Assembly: GCA_036506155.1 (NCBI GenBank)
Contig: DASXSF010000043.1
Coordinates: forward strand, 62,001 to 126,000
Reading direction: 5' to 3'
From: DASXRA01 sp036506155
Lineage (GTDB): Bacteria > Actinomycetota > Actinomycetes > Mycobacteriales > Jatrophihabitantaceae
Length of the DNA stretch: 64,000 nt
Every line of letters starts with the position of its first letter. The first letter of the stretch is position 1. Shown here piece after piece: positions 34,688-43,365 of the stretch. The notes under the pieces were generated by a model that saw only the letters and a program-made list of their open reading frames with translations, was not told where the DNA came from and ran no database searches. The translations under genes and the position numbers were made by a program.

Positions 34688-37424
34688 TCAACCGACGGCG
34701 TTGTTGTTTCGCACACGAAGACGTTGGATGAACTTGTCTGCCTCGACGACCAGAGGCATGACGAGTGCAAGGCCGAGCACCGCGCCCCATTGGGTGGCGG
34801 TAAGGCTCGTCGTCTGCAGCCAGCGCTGCAGGAATTGGAACTGTGTGGAAATGATCACGATCAGGCCACCCGCACCGAGGATTGCCGCGAAGCGGAGCAA
34901 TGGCTGGGTGAATGCCGGAAGTCGATCGTGGCGCATCGCGAAGCCCGAGATCAGGGTGCTGACCCCGACGACACAGAATGTCATCGTCATCGACACCGAT
35001 CCGTGGTGAATGCTCGGCTCGTCCGGGCCCCATACGAGCGGCACCGTCGCGATGAGGCCCAGCAGGAGCCCGTAGAGAATCCAACGTGGACCTGTGTGCC
35101 GGTTGAAGATGGGTACCTTCGGATCGCGCGGCTTGTCCTGCATGACACTGGGGTCGGCGACGTCGGTCATGATCGCGATGACGGGGAAGATCGAGACGAA
35201 GAAATTCAGGAAGATGACCATCATCGGCTGCAACGCAACGCCGGAATTGATGTTGAAGATGGCAGCGATCAAGAATAGGCACACCAAGCCGAACAACTGG
35301 CTCATCTGATAGCGGATGTAGGCAGTGATCTTGTGATAGATGTCCCGGCCCAGTCCGACTGCATGCACCAGGGTCGCGAAATTGTCGTCGGTGAGAACCA
35401 TTTTCGCGGCCTGCTTGGACACCTCGCTGCCGCTTCCCATGGCTACGCCGATGTCTGCCTTCTTCAGTGCCGCCGCGTCATTCACGGCGTCTCCGGTCAT
35501 GGCAACGATGTAGCCCTGCTCTTGCATGATGGTGGCGAGGCGGAGCTTGTCCTCGGGGGCGACGCGACCGAAGACGTGTAGCTCCGGCAGCTCACGCTTG
35601 AGCTCGTCGTCGGGCGTGCGAGCGAAGTCCGGACCCGTGATGACCCCGGGCCCGAGACCGAGCTGTTTGGCTATCGCCTGCGCCGTGGTCGCGTGGTCCC
35701 CGGTGATCATCCGCACGTCGATGCCCGCGCCGAGCGCATCGTTGACGGCGGCCTTGGCTTCGGGGCGCAGCGGGTCGATGATGCCGACCATGCCGGCGAA
35801 GACCAGATCGCTGACCTGAGTCGGTGGGTCGGCCTCGATCGTGGCCAGGCGGTTGGTGTCGAAACGGCGGAAGGCGAGCCCGAGCACGCGAAGCCCTTGC
35901 TCCGACAGCTCGCGGTTGGCGTCGAGCAGGTGCTGACGGGCCTTGGTCATCGCCACGCGTGAGCCGTGCCAGAGCGCTTCTGTGCTCATGTCGATGACGA
36001 CGTCGGGCGCGCCCTTCACGAGTTCGATGATCTGCTCGCCGGGCTGTTCGCCGATCTGGTGGAACGTCGCCATGTACTTGTACACGGAATCGAAGGGAAC
36101 CTCGGCGAGCCGCGGCATCGAGCGCCTGGTCAGGTCCGCATCGACGCCGAGTTTGGCAGCCAGCACGACCAGCGCCGCCTCGGTCGGATCGCCGACCACG
36201 GCACCGTCGTCGCTGACGGTCGCGTCGCTGGCAAGGACGACCGCCATCGCCATCGGGGTGAAGTCAGGTGCCGCCGTCTCGCCTGCGGCATACGTCACGC
36301 TGCCCTGCTTGGCGTACCCGCCGCCGGAGACGTTGAACCACTCGCCGTCGTAGAACATCTTCGTCACGGTCATCTGGTTCAGCGTGAGCGTCGCGGTCTT
36401 GTCCGTGTTGATCGCACTCGTGGAGCCGAGGGTCTCCACATCGGTCAAGTTGCGAACGATCGCCTTTGCTTCGGCCAGCTGCCGAGCTCCGTAGGACAGC
36501 ATGCCCTGAACGAACGTGGGAAGGCCCGTCGGGATCGCTGAGATCGCCATCGCGACGCCGACGAGCAGCAGGTCCTTGAAGGCCAGGCCTCGCGCTAGGC
36601 CGGCAATCACCACGATCGCGAGCGCGCCCCACGCGACGATCCCGAGCCACTTCGTAAGGCCGTCGAGTTGCCGCTGCAGCGGGGACTTCGAGCGTGTCAC
36701 CTTGCTGAGCAAGCCGGCGATCTTACCGACCTCGGTGTCCATTGCGGTCGCTGTGACGATCAAGGTCGCGGTGCCCCGCGTCACCGACGTGTTCTGGAAG
36801 AGCATGTCCGTGCGGTCGCCGAGCGCTGCGTCAGCGGGTACCGGGACTGTGGCCTTTGCGATCGGTGCGCTCTCCCCGGTCAGCGCTGCCTCTTGTGTCT
36901 CCGGGTTCGCCGACCGCGCGATGCGGCCGTCTGCGACCACGATGTCTCCGGCCTCGACCGCGACGAGGTCGCCGGGAACGACGTCGGTCGCAGCAACGCT
37001 GGACTGGGTGCCGTTTCGCACCACGCGCGCCTGCGGGATCTGCATGTCCGCGAGTGCATCGACACTCGCGCGCGCCTTCAATTCCTGACGTGTGCCGAGG
37101 ACGACGTTCAAAGGCCACCAGTAGCCCGACCACGACCGCTGTGGACCATTCGGCGATCACGAGGCTGACGACCGTCACCACCAGCAGCATGATGTTCATC
37201 GGATCGCGCAGCTGCTCGAACGCGACCGCCCAGACCGACGTCTTGGCCTCCCGCTTCAACTCGTTGGGGCCGTACCGAGCCAGCCGCGTGGCGGCCTCTT
37301 CCGTTGACAACCCATCGTCGAGGTTCGTGGCGAACGCCGTGGCGACGTCGTCGGCAGTCAGGGCATGCCAAGCCTTGGAATCGCGAGCATGGTCGGCCTG
37401 CACGTCCAGAGTGGGGAGGCGCAC
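34688..37424 (-). pseudogene. Cation-transporting P-type ATPase with a +1 frameshift
   Basis: Two overlapping frames together encode one P2-type ATPase of about 900 residues. The first (37424 to about 37110) has the cation N-domain (WHALTADDVATAFATNLDDG, ARYGPNELKREAKTS) and the first two helices. The second, from about 37111, resumes at NVVLGTRQELKARASVDALA and runs to the end with LTGES, the phosphorylation site TDKTATLTLNQ, TGDAVNDAAALKKADIGVAMG and the C-terminal helices. Removing one A from the run at 37110-37112 rejoins them (GLLVA + LNVVLGT). Either a sequencing error or a real disruption. The start (GTG 37424 or 37403) is uncertain. DKTATL deviates from the usual DKTGTL. Confidence 0.8.
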
Positions 37425-37457
37425 GCCCGCAGCGTCATGAACCCTCGGGTGAGCGAG

Positions 37458-37479
37458 CACCACCCACGTGTGGGTGGTG
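37458..37479. promoter_or_regulatory. CACCC-N6-GGGTG inverted repeat, copy 1
   Basis: CACCACCCAC and its exact reverse complement GTGGGTGGTG are separated by only GT. This is the most perfect of seven related elements in the island. It lies 34 to 55 bases upstream of the candidate ATPase starts and about 147 bases upstream of the DUF6325 gene, in the divergent spacer. The symmetry and position fit a dimeric transcription-factor operator. Confidence 0.6.
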
Positions 37480-37563
37480 TTCCTTGCAGGCACGTTCCGT
37501 TCTCCACGAAACCCGGCGGGCTTCCAAGCCCGTACGCAGCAAGAGACCACCCGAGGGAAGGTG

Positions 37564-37629
37564 ATGTTTCGACCCCACGTGAAGATGCAGTCTGTAGGTG
37601 GAATCGCGACCCCTCACACGGAATCTTGA
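37564..37629 (+). CDS. Possible 21-residue leader peptide coupled to DUF6325
   Basis: An ATG with GGGAAGG just upstream opens a 21-codon frame whose TGA overlaps the TTG start of the DUF6325 gene (TTGA at 37626-37629). The main gene has no good ribosome site of its own, so translation could be coupled through this small frame. I do not recognise the peptide. It may only be a coupling device or a chance frame. Confidence 0.3.
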   Translation: MFRPHVKMQSVGGIATPHTES

Positions 37630-38090
37630 GTCCGTTGACTGACACCCCAGACACGAACCCGATCAATGACATTACGACTGATCTGGTCGGATACGTCATG
37701 GTCACTTTGCCGGACGTGGACGCGCTGGCGACACTGACTCCGGCATTGGGTGAGCTCGTGGAGTCCGGCACGCTGCGCATACTCGATCTTGTCGTGGTGG
37801 TACGAGGCGACGACGATTCGCCGCGCGTTCTCGAAGTGGGCGCGCTGGACCGGATCGCCGACGTGCGCAGGATCAAGCCTGACATGCCCGGCCTCCTCAC
37901 GCAGCGGGACATCGCCCTGGCGTCGGTCGCGATTCCCGCGGGTACCGCGGGAGTTGTGCTGGTCGTCGAGGACCGGTGGGCCAGACCGCTTTCGGTCGCT
38001 GCCGCGCGGGCAGGTGGCCAGATCGTCGCGGGCGAACGCATTTCAGCCGAGAGGATCAAAGCCGCACTGGCCGAGGAGCCTCCTGAATGA
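37626..38090 (+). CDS. DUF6325 family protein, divergent copy
   Basis: About 154 residues, cytosolic. It aligns along its length with the DUF6325 protein at 39405: VGYVMVTLP, LVESGTLRILDLVVVVR, LLTQRDIALASVAIPAGTAGVVLVVEDRWARPL and a closing alpha-helix. Function of the family is unknown; members cluster with stress and SHOCT proteins, as here. A TTG start at 37626 is used because no ATG or GTG precedes the conserved part. It is divergent from the P-type ATPase, and a SHOCT gene follows by 19 bases. Confidence 0.75.
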   Translation: MSPLTDTPDTNPINDITTDLVGYVMVTLPDVDALATLTPALGELVESGTLRILDLVVVVRGDDDSPRVLEVGALDRIADVRRIKPDMPGLLTQRDIALASVAIPAGTAGVVLVVEDRWARPLSVAAARAGGQIVAGERISAERIKAALAEEPPE

Positions 38091-38109
38091 GTCGAAGGGC
38101 GGACTGACG

Positions 38110-38313
38110 ATGCAGCATCACCGGTTTGCGCGCGATCGCAGCACTGGCCTGCTCACGCGACCTCCGTCAGGGCCTCGGCTCAGTGAGGCCGATTGGGGCC
38201 CATTGATGCTGGATCCGATCGAACAGCTGGCAGAGCTGGCTGACCTGTGCGTCGGCGGCTTTCTTTCGCGCGAGGAGTTCGAATACCAGAAGGCGAAGCT
38301 ACTGATGCGCTAG
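38110..38313 (+). CDS. Small SHOCT-domain protein
   Basis: 67 residues. The C-terminal half DPIEQLAELADLCVGGFLSREEFEYQKAKLL is a SHOCT domain (short C-terminal domain: a two-helix module with L-x-x-L-G-x-I/L-T/S-x-E-E-F spacing). The N-terminal half is basic and featureless. SHOCT modules are thought to mediate oligomerisation. It is likely co-transcribed with the DUF6325 gene and ends 19 bases from the convergent SnoaL-like gene. Confidence 0.75.
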   Translation: MQHHRFARDRSTGLLTRPPSGPRLSEADWGPLMLDPIEQLAELADLCVGGFLSREEFEYQKAKLLMR

Positions 38314-38332
38314 GCGCCGCGCACGGCCGCAA

Positions 38333-38812
38333 CTACGTTTCAGATCCACGCGCTTCCCGGCTCGTCATGGTGGCCGTAGCGGTCTCGTTCGCCAGGAGAC
38401 CGAGCTGCTCCAGCACGGAGAATTCGTCCCAGTACTGCCGGAGCGAACAGATTCGGTCGCCACGGAACTCCGCGACGGTGGCACCGTTCACGATGACACG
38501 AAGGCCCGTCGGCTCGACGCGAAGGCCGTTCGCCAGCTGCAGCGGGCCCGAGTGCGTCATGGCCACCGACCATTCCGCGCAGGCGTAGTCGCCACCGACG
38601 TCGAGCGGTGCGATATCAAGGTCAATATCGGTGAACGCGTCGTCGTGGCGGTCGAATTCGGTGGCAAGTTCGACTGCTGAGGAGGCCGACAGCCCGGGTG
38701 CCCATGCCTTGACGTCGTCGGTATACAGCTGCGCGATCGCATCCCGATCGCCGGCGATGCGAGCTCGCAGCGCACGCATCAGGGACTCCGCCCGCGCCGC
38801 GTTCGAGGTCAT
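38333..38812 (-). CDS. SnoaL/NTF2-like protein
   Basis: 159 residues with the cone-shaped NTF2-like pattern: two N-terminal helices (ESLMRALRARIAGDRDAIAQLYTDDV), AWAPGL, then strands including YACAEWSVAMTHSGPL, TGLRVIVNGATVAEFRGDRICSLRQYWDEFSVLEQLGL. Such folds are enzymes or binding proteins. No catalytic dyad can be named. Its ATG is inside the stop of the SHOCT gene upstream (ATGA). Confidence 0.8.
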   Translation of the reverse strand: MTSNAARAESLMRALRARIAGDRDAIAQLYTDDVKAWAPGLSASSAVELATEFDRHDDAFTDIDLDIAPLDVGGDYACAEWSVAMTHSGPLQLANGLRVEPTGLRVIVNGATVAEFRGDRICSLRQYWDEFSVLEQLGLLANETATATMTSREARGSET

Positions 38813-39075
38813 GGAGCACGCTCGGTGGGGTTGAGCACCCGGGCCTTGGCGGCTGCGAACTCCGAGTCGGTGAGCACGCCGGACGTGTGCAGCTCGGCCA
38901 GCTGCCGGAGCCGGTCGGCCGCCGGGTTCGAGGCGGGACGGGGCTCGTACCGCGGCACCTGGCGCGTGGCGCCGAACGCCGCCTGCATGTGCCCGTTGTA
39001 GACGTCCTGCTCGCCCAGCGGCCGCCGCACGCGATACGGCATCCACGTCTGCCGGGGTCGATAAAGAAAGAGCAT
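38809..39075 (-). CDS. SHOCT-domain protein
   Basis: 88 residues. The N-terminal half is basic and aromatic without membrane segments; the C-terminal half AADRLRQLAELHTSGVLTDSEFAAAKARVL is a SHOCT domain. It is coupled by ATGA to the SnoaL-like gene downstream and lies 15 bases after another SHOCT gene, so the three form one leftward unit. Confidence 0.75.
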   Translation of the reverse strand: MLFLYRPRQTWMPYRVRRPLGEQDVYNGHMQAAFGATRQVPRYEPRPASNPAADRLRQLAELHTSGVLTDSEFAAAKARVLNPTERAP

Positions 39076-39090
39076 GCGATCCGCCCGGGG

Positions 39091-39384
39091 TCAGGAGCCG
39101 AGGATCTTCGCTTTCTGCGCCGCGAACTCAGCCTCGGTAAGGATGCCTTGATCCTTGAGTTCCGCGAGCTCCTTCAGCTGCGCGATCGGGTCCGGCGCAG
39201 GTGGCGGGGGAGGCTCGGCATACTGCGGCTGGGCGGATTGCTGCTGTTGTTGTTGTTCGTTGTACGCCTGCTCGTCCTGCTGCGACCAGCGGTTGGCCTG
39301 CCGGCGTGAAACTCTGTTGGACACGGCCGTCGCGGTACCAGCCACCACCGCGGTCCGGGCGACGCCTCGTAGAAGACCTGGCAC
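39091..39384 (-). CDS. SHOCT-domain protein with poly-Gln stretch
   Basis: 97 residues. An N-terminal Ala/Thr/Val-rich segment (RGVARTAVVAGTATAVSNRV) resembles other small actinobacterial SHOCT proteins. Then come a run of Gln, a Pro-rich linker, and the SHOCT domain DPIAQLKELAELKDQGILTEAEFAAQKAKIL. GTG 39384 follows a GGGAGG site. Function unknown; it is in the same unit as the neighbouring SHOCT and DUF6325 genes. Confidence 0.75.
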   Translation of the reverse strand: MPGLLRGVARTAVVAGTATAVSNRVSRRQANRWSQQDEQAYNEQQQQQQSAQPQYAEPPPPPAPDPIAQLKELAELKDQGILTEAEFAAQKAKILGS

Positions 39385-39404
39385 GACTTGCTCCCTCCTG
39401 TGGG

Positions 39405-39848
39405 TCAGGCGCTCGATGCCTCAAGGGCCTCGAGCGAGGCCGCGAGTGCATCGACCGGAATGTAACCAGCCGCCACCAACTCTCCACTGCTGCGACGCAG
39501 TGCCTGGACAAAGTCTGTGGCCCAGCGATTCTCGAAGATCAGGATCCCTGCCGACGAGCCCGGCTGGAGTACCGTGCCGGCATCCCCCAGGTCTTCCTGG
39601 TCGAGCAGCCCTGACGAGGCTCCCTCGAATACCGCAAGGTCCATGCTCCCGTCGCGATCAAGATCACGCAATTCGATAGCCCGGACGGAGCCGTCAAGAT
39701 CCTTCGTGACGAAGACCAGGTCGAGGATCCGTATCAGACCACGATCGACGAGGTCAACAAGGATCGGAAAGCCCTCACCCGTCATCTTGCTGCCGGGAAA
39801 CTCCACGACGAGGTAACTAACCGGTCCCAGGTCGGCTTGCTCAGTCAT
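39405..39848 (-). CDS. DUF6325 family protein
   Basis: 147 residues, a canonical member: GPVSYLVVEFPGSKMTGEGFPILVDL, RILDLVFVTKDLDGS, LAVFEGASSGLLDQEDL, GSSAGILIFENRWATDFV. No membrane segment. ATG 39848 has AGGAG five bases upstream. It is a paralogue of the protein at 37626. The family is of unknown function and recurs next to SHOCT and channel genes. Confidence 0.85.
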   Translation of the reverse strand: MTEQADLGPVSYLVVEFPGSKMTGEGFPILVDLVDRGLIRILDLVFVTKDLDGSVRAIELRDLDRDGSMDLAVFEGASSGLLDQEDLGDAGTVLQPGSSAGILIFENRWATDFVQALRRSSGELVAAGYIPVDALAASLEALEASSA

Positions 39849-39881
39849 GTTCACTCCTCAACCGGTTGATATGGACCGCTC

Positions 39882-40328
39882 CTACTCCGCCGCATGAGGG
39901 CCGCCATGGACCACAAGGGCGTAGACCACGAGGCCGCCGATGCCGACGTAGACGAGTGACCAGACTGGGTAGTAGGGCATCCACCAGACGGCACTGATCG
40001 CTCCGATTGAGCCGGCGACGATCCCTATCCAGCGGCCCAGTTGGGAACCGTCGACGACGAGGAACGCAGCGCCGATCAGTGCGGCTGCGACGATGAGGTA
40101 GATCCACCCGTAGGCCTTCAGGCTGTGGCCGAAAAGCGCACCCTCAAGGTTCTCCGGAAGAACGCCGTGATACTGGAAGGCCCATATCGCGTCGAATACG
40201 CGCATGACGCCCCCGACGCCGAGCACCACCGCCGCAAATATTATCCAGCCACTTACGGGCTCGGCCGCTGCCCTTCCGGTTTCACGCTGCTGTTCGCTGG
40301 GAGGCGTGCTCACTGCCATCGCTACCAC
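39882..40328 (-). CDS. DUF7144-type four-helix membrane protein
   Basis: 148 residues with four hydrophobic helices and the pattern GWIIFAAVVLGVGGVMRVFDAIWAF, YGWIYLIVAAALIGAAFLV, LGRWIGIVAGSIGAISAVWWMPYYPVWSLVYVGIGGLVVYALVVHG. This matches a common actinobacterial stress-associated membrane family of unknown function. It lies between the DUF6325 gene and the PPK2 gene in the same direction. It could begin a few codons later. Confidence 0.75.
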   Translation of the reverse strand: MVAMAVSTPPSEQQRETGRAAAEPVSGWIIFAAVVLGVGGVMRVFDAIWAFQYHGVLPENLEGALFGHSLKAYGWIYLIVAAALIGAAFLVVDGSQLGRWIGIVAGSIGAISAVWWMPYYPVWSLVYVGIGGLVVYALVVHGGPHAAE

Positions 40329-40362
40329 CTTCTGTTCTGTTGGTTCCTAGGATTTACCTTGG

Positions 40363-41298
40363 TCATACAGCGCTCGGTTGAGTGCTGGTCTCGGCTTCCA
40401 ATTCGAGGCGGGCGGCTTCGTCGGCCGCCCGTTCCTTGTCCGTAACCGTCGGCCAGCGCAGGTCAAGTGACGAGATCGTATCGACGACGATGGCTGCGCA
40501 GAAGGCCTGCATCACGTGCTTGTGGTCTGCGGGGATCACGTACCACGGCGCCCGGGACGTGGAAGTCGCGGTGATCGCGTCCTCGTATGCCTGCATGTAG
40601 TCGTCCCAGCGCGCCCGCTCGGCGACGTCTGCAGCATTGAACTTCCACAGTTTCTCCGGTCGGTCGAGCCGGGCCATGAAGCGGCGCTTCTGCTCTTCCC
40701 TGGAAACGTGGAGAAAGAACTTGACGACTTTCGTGCCATTGTGGTCGAGGTGCCGTTCAAAGGCGTTGATGTCGTCGTACCTATCCTCCCAGAAGGCAGG
40801 CCCCTGATCGCCAGGAGGCAATTTTTGCGCGTCCAGCCAGCTCGGATGCACTCGTAGCGCGACGACCTCCTCGTAGTGGGAGCGATTGAATATCCCGATC
40901 TGCCCCCGCGCCGGGAGTGCCCTGGACGTACGCCACAGATACGTGTGATCGAGTTCCTCGCTCGACGGCTTCTTGAATGACACGACGTGGACGCCCTGTG
41001 GGTTGACGCCCGACATCACGTGCTTGATGGTCGAATCCTTGCCGGCGGCATCCATCGCTTGGAAGATGACGAGTAGGGCGTACCGGTCGCTCGCCCAGAG
41101 CAGCTCCTGAGTCTCGGACAGCTGCTCGACACCCCGTGCCAGGAGTGCTTTCGCGCTCGCGTCGAGCTTCTTTCGCGAGAGATGTTCGTACTCGGCTCCG
41201 CCCGTCCACCGAGTGTCGCGGCCGGATAGATTCGCCCGATCGCCCGGTGTGACCCGGAGTTCGTCAACGACTTCTTCTCGGCGGCTCATCGCGTGCAC
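40363..41298 (-). CDS. Polyphosphate kinase 2 family protein
   Basis: Uses polyphosphate to phosphorylate nucleoside mono- or diphosphates. About 308 residues. Walker A is IFQAMDAAGKDSTIKHVMSG (about 90), the lid loop has FNRSHYEEVVALRVHP (about 143), Walker B-type VKFFLHVSREEQKRRF and the WKFNAADVAERARWDDYMQAYE block are present. The class (AMP- or ADP-phosphorylating) cannot be set by eye. The start is GTG 41298, directly after the CYTH-like stop, or ATG 41289. With a polyP-related partner upstream it suggests ATP regeneration from polyphosphate under energy stress. Confidence 0.9.
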   Translation of the reverse strand: MHAMSRREEVVDELRVTPGDRANLSGRDTRWTGGAEYEHLSRKKLDASAKALLARGVEQLSETQELLWASDRYALLVIFQAMDAAGKDSTIKHVMSGVNPQGVHVVSFKKPSSEELDHTYLWRTSRALPARGQIGIFNRSHYEEVVALRVHPSWLDAQKLPPGDQGPAFWEDRYDDINAFERHLDHNGTKVVKFFLHVSREEQKRRFMARLDRPEKLWKFNAADVAERARWDDYMQAYEDAITATSTSRAPWYVIPADHKHVMQAFCAAIVVDTISSLDLRWPTVTDKERAADEAARLELEAETSTQPSAV

Positions 41299-42072
41299 TC
41301 AGTCCCCATCCGAGAGTTCGCGCGCGAAGAACTCGAGGGCGGTTCGCGTCTTGGTCTGCTGGTCCGCGAACAGGTCCACACCGTGGCCGGCCAGGTACGC
41401 CTTCGTTTGAGCAGCGATCTGGAATGCCTGGTCGGGCGGGCACTTCGTGGATAACTCGAGAAGTCGGGCGCCATCCGGATAGTTCCACAGCTCGGCTGCG
41501 AATCGGCGGTTCGGGAGATCCGCGGGGGTGAATTTCAGCTTGAGGACGTTGATCGGGCCGAGTACCTCGAGGTCCTCGAGGCTGATTCCGTCCGGTGCGT
41601 GGGCCGTGAAGAACGCACGCTGCTGTTTGGTGAACAGCTTGCCGAAGCGCCGGTTGGAGATCTCTTCCTTGACGATCGCGTCGGGGATTTCAGCCTTCAT
41701 CGACCCGGAGCAGACGAAGCCGTTCGGCAAGGCGTCGACCTCGACCCCGAAGTTGGGCGATCGTCGCAACGCCGGGGTGAGCAGCTCCGGGGTTAGTGGA
41801 CGGAGCTTCACGACCGAGTCGCCGGCCTTGCGCTGTACTCGACGTGCCCGCAGCACGACGCCGGCCCGGTTCAGCGCAAGGTCAGCGGTGTCGAAGAAGG
41901 TGACCTGTCGGACTTGAGCGTCGATGGGGTCCATCCGCAGCTTCTCGACGGTGGACCGGCGGTGTGCCTCAGGGACGCTCAGTTTGAGTTCGACGCTGTC
42001 GGCGTACTCGAGTAGCGGGAGGAGCTCTGCCAGTTGCTCGGCAGAGTATGCGGGCATCGCCAGGCTAGGCAT
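41299..42072 (-). CDS. CYTH-like domain protein next to PPK2
   Basis: 257 residues. The N-terminal DSVELKLSVPE is in the position of the ExExK motif of CYTH triphosphate-tunnel enzymes, with the first Glu replaced. VTFFDTADLALNRAGVVLRARRV and VVKLRPL supply the Arg/Lys pairs expected in the tunnel. It may bind or cleave inorganic triphosphate or polyphosphate. Its stop abuts the PPK2 start, so it is translationally coupled. The degenerate motif means activity is uncertain. Confidence 0.7.
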   Translation of the reverse strand: MPSLAMPAYSAEQLAELLPLLEYADSVELKLSVPEAHRRSTVEKLRMDPIDAQVRQVTFFDTADLALNRAGVVLRARRVQRKAGDSVVKLRPLTPELLTPALRRSPNFGVEVDALPNGFVCSGSMKAEIPDAIVKEEISNRRFGKLFTKQQRAFFTAHAPDGISLEDLEVLGPINVLKLKFTPADLPNRRFAAELWNYPDGARLLELSTKCPPDQAFQIAAQTKAYLAGHGVDLFADQQTKTRTALEFFARELSDGD

Positions 42073-42247
42073 GGTCAGCGCCGAACGGCAGTGGAGCATC
42101 GTGGATGATGCTCCGATCGGGGTCGTACATATGCGCCTCCAACGCACCGGCCCGCCTGGTCAGCCGCACACCGCGGCTCGCGGCCGACGGCACTGACCTC
42201 GAGTCGCCGGTATAACGCTCACCCGGGTACAGGTAGGCGGTCATCAC
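42065..42247 (-). CDS. Possible small unrecognised protein
   Basis: A 60-codon frame whose 3' end overlaps the CYTH start by eight bases. It begins MTAYLYPGERY and contains no hydrophobic helix. No family recognised. Overlap with the downstream start would allow coupling. One inverted-repeat element overlaps its start codon, which argues that it may not be translated, or that the element autoregulates. Confidence 0.35.
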   Translation of the reverse strand: MMTAYLYPGERYTGDSRSVPSAASRGVRLTRRAGALEAHMYDPDRSIIHDAPLPFGADHA

Positions 42248-42260
42248 CCCACCGGGGGTG
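42245..42260. promoter_or_regulatory. CACCC-N6-GGGTG inverted repeat, copy 2
   Basis: CACCC, six bases (CACCGG), then GGGTG. It sits at the left end of a 307-base spacer between the CYTH/PPK2 operon and an MFS remnant. It is weaker than copy 3, 132 bases to its right. Confidence 0.45.
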
Positions 42261-42391
42261 GACAGTTCGGCTCGGCGCTTTGCGCTCGATCGTGCATCAG
42301 ACGGTCATGAACCTCGGCATTTCTGGGTCCCAGCACGTGCGGGAGCCACGCGGAATGGACCGACCGTGCCCCCAGGTGCGCGGGTAGGTCA

Positions 42392-42409
42392 CCACCCACC
42401 CGTGGGTGG
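42392..42409. promoter_or_regulatory. CACCC-N6-GGGTG inverted repeat, copy 3
   Basis: CCACCCAC and GTGGGTGG, exact complements, separated by CC. It lies mid-spacer, about 145 bases from both flanking starts (42247 leftward, 42555 rightward). Nothing else is recognisable in the 42248-42554 gap. Confidence 0.6.
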
Positions 42410-42554
42410 GCCGACTTGCCCCGTGCCTGGCGACCATGCAACGAAGTCGTGACGCATCGCGAAGGCATGAACCACGGATCAGGTCGGGAGATCGAGGGAG
42501 CCGCAACGCTCGGCGAGTACGGATTGACGTGGCGGCCGGGACAACACCTCTCGG

Positions 42555-42803
42555 ATGACGAGCGACGTGGGATCGCGGTCCGCCGACGATACGGCTGCCA
42601 GTGGGCGGCTTGGTCTGTTGCTCGCGATGGCGATGTTTGTGCTGGTCGTCGACAGCTCGCTCACGAATGTCTCGATCTCGGCCGTCGTTCAAGATCTGCA
42701 CACGACGGTGAGCGGGGTTCAGTCGGCTATCGCCCTCGAGGCCCTGGTATCACTGGTATCAGCGGAGTTCATTCTCATCGGTAGCACGTTGGGTGAGGGC
42801 TGA
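42555..42803 (+). pseudogene. N-terminal remnant of an MFS drug transporter
   Basis: 82 codons. LAMAMFVLVVDSSLTNVSISAVVQDLHTTVSGVQSAIALEALVS is the first helix and first loop of DHA2-type transporters, ending shortly after the second helix begins (FILIGSTLGEG) where GxLxDxxGRR should follow. The remaining 12 or so helices are absent and another gene starts 32 bases on. It may be degraded. The intact MFS at 54685 is not the missing part. Confidence 0.7.
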
Positions 42804-42834
42804 CCTCGCCGCGCACGGTGAGCGTCGGGTGGGT

Positions 42835-43323
42835 TCACCCGCCACCGAACGTCTCGATAAGTTGTCGTCGCTCCGCCGGCGTAAGGTTCGACTCCACCAG
42901 CTTCCAGTGCATACCGTGGAATCGCTCACCGACCCGATCGAGGTTCCCCTCTTCGGTGAACGCGAGCAGCGCTGACGTGCCCTCGGTCACCTGCGACTGG
43001 ATCGTCTTCAACTGGTCCTCGTCGATTCCGACGCCCGCGGTCGTATGGTGCAGCAGACCAAGTCCGGCGCCCGCTGCCGCCCCGACGACCGGCACGAGGA
43101 ACAGTGCGCCGACCATGAAGCCCCAGAACGTTCCCCATCCGGTGTCATGCCACTTGCTGTCCTTGCTCTGCTTCATCTTCGGATGAGCCGCACCAGCGGG
43201 CCAGGAGATCACTACGTGGTCCAGAATCTTGATAAGCCCTTCTGACTCGACGTCCTTCAGAATTCTGGCGGCGCTCTCTGCCCCGTCGGGATCGTCGAAT
43301 TTCCATGCTGTGAAGGTAGCCAC
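42835..43323 (-). CDS. DUF1269 family membrane protein
   Basis: 162 residues. An N-terminal ferredoxin-like region with ILKDVESEGLIKILDHVVISW, then a glycine-rich membrane hairpin (GWGTFWGFMVGALFLVPVVGAAAGAGLGLLHH), then GIDEDQLKTIQSQVTEGTSALLAF, all typical of DUF1269. These proteins are found in hypoxia and stress regulons; function unknown. It follows arcB by 42 bases in the same direction and is probably the last gene of the ADI operon. Confidence 0.85.
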   Translation of the reverse strand: MATFTAWKFDDPDGAESAARILKDVESEGLIKILDHVVISWPAGAAHPKMKQSKDSKWHDTGWGTFWGFMVGALFLVPVVGAAAGAGLGLLHHTTAGVGIDEDQLKTIQSQVTEGTSALLAFTEEGNLDRVGERFHGMHWKLVESNLTPAERRQLIETFGGG

Positions 43324-43365
43324 TCCGTCCTCCTCGTTTAGCCGAATTCCTGGACCGACCGCCAG

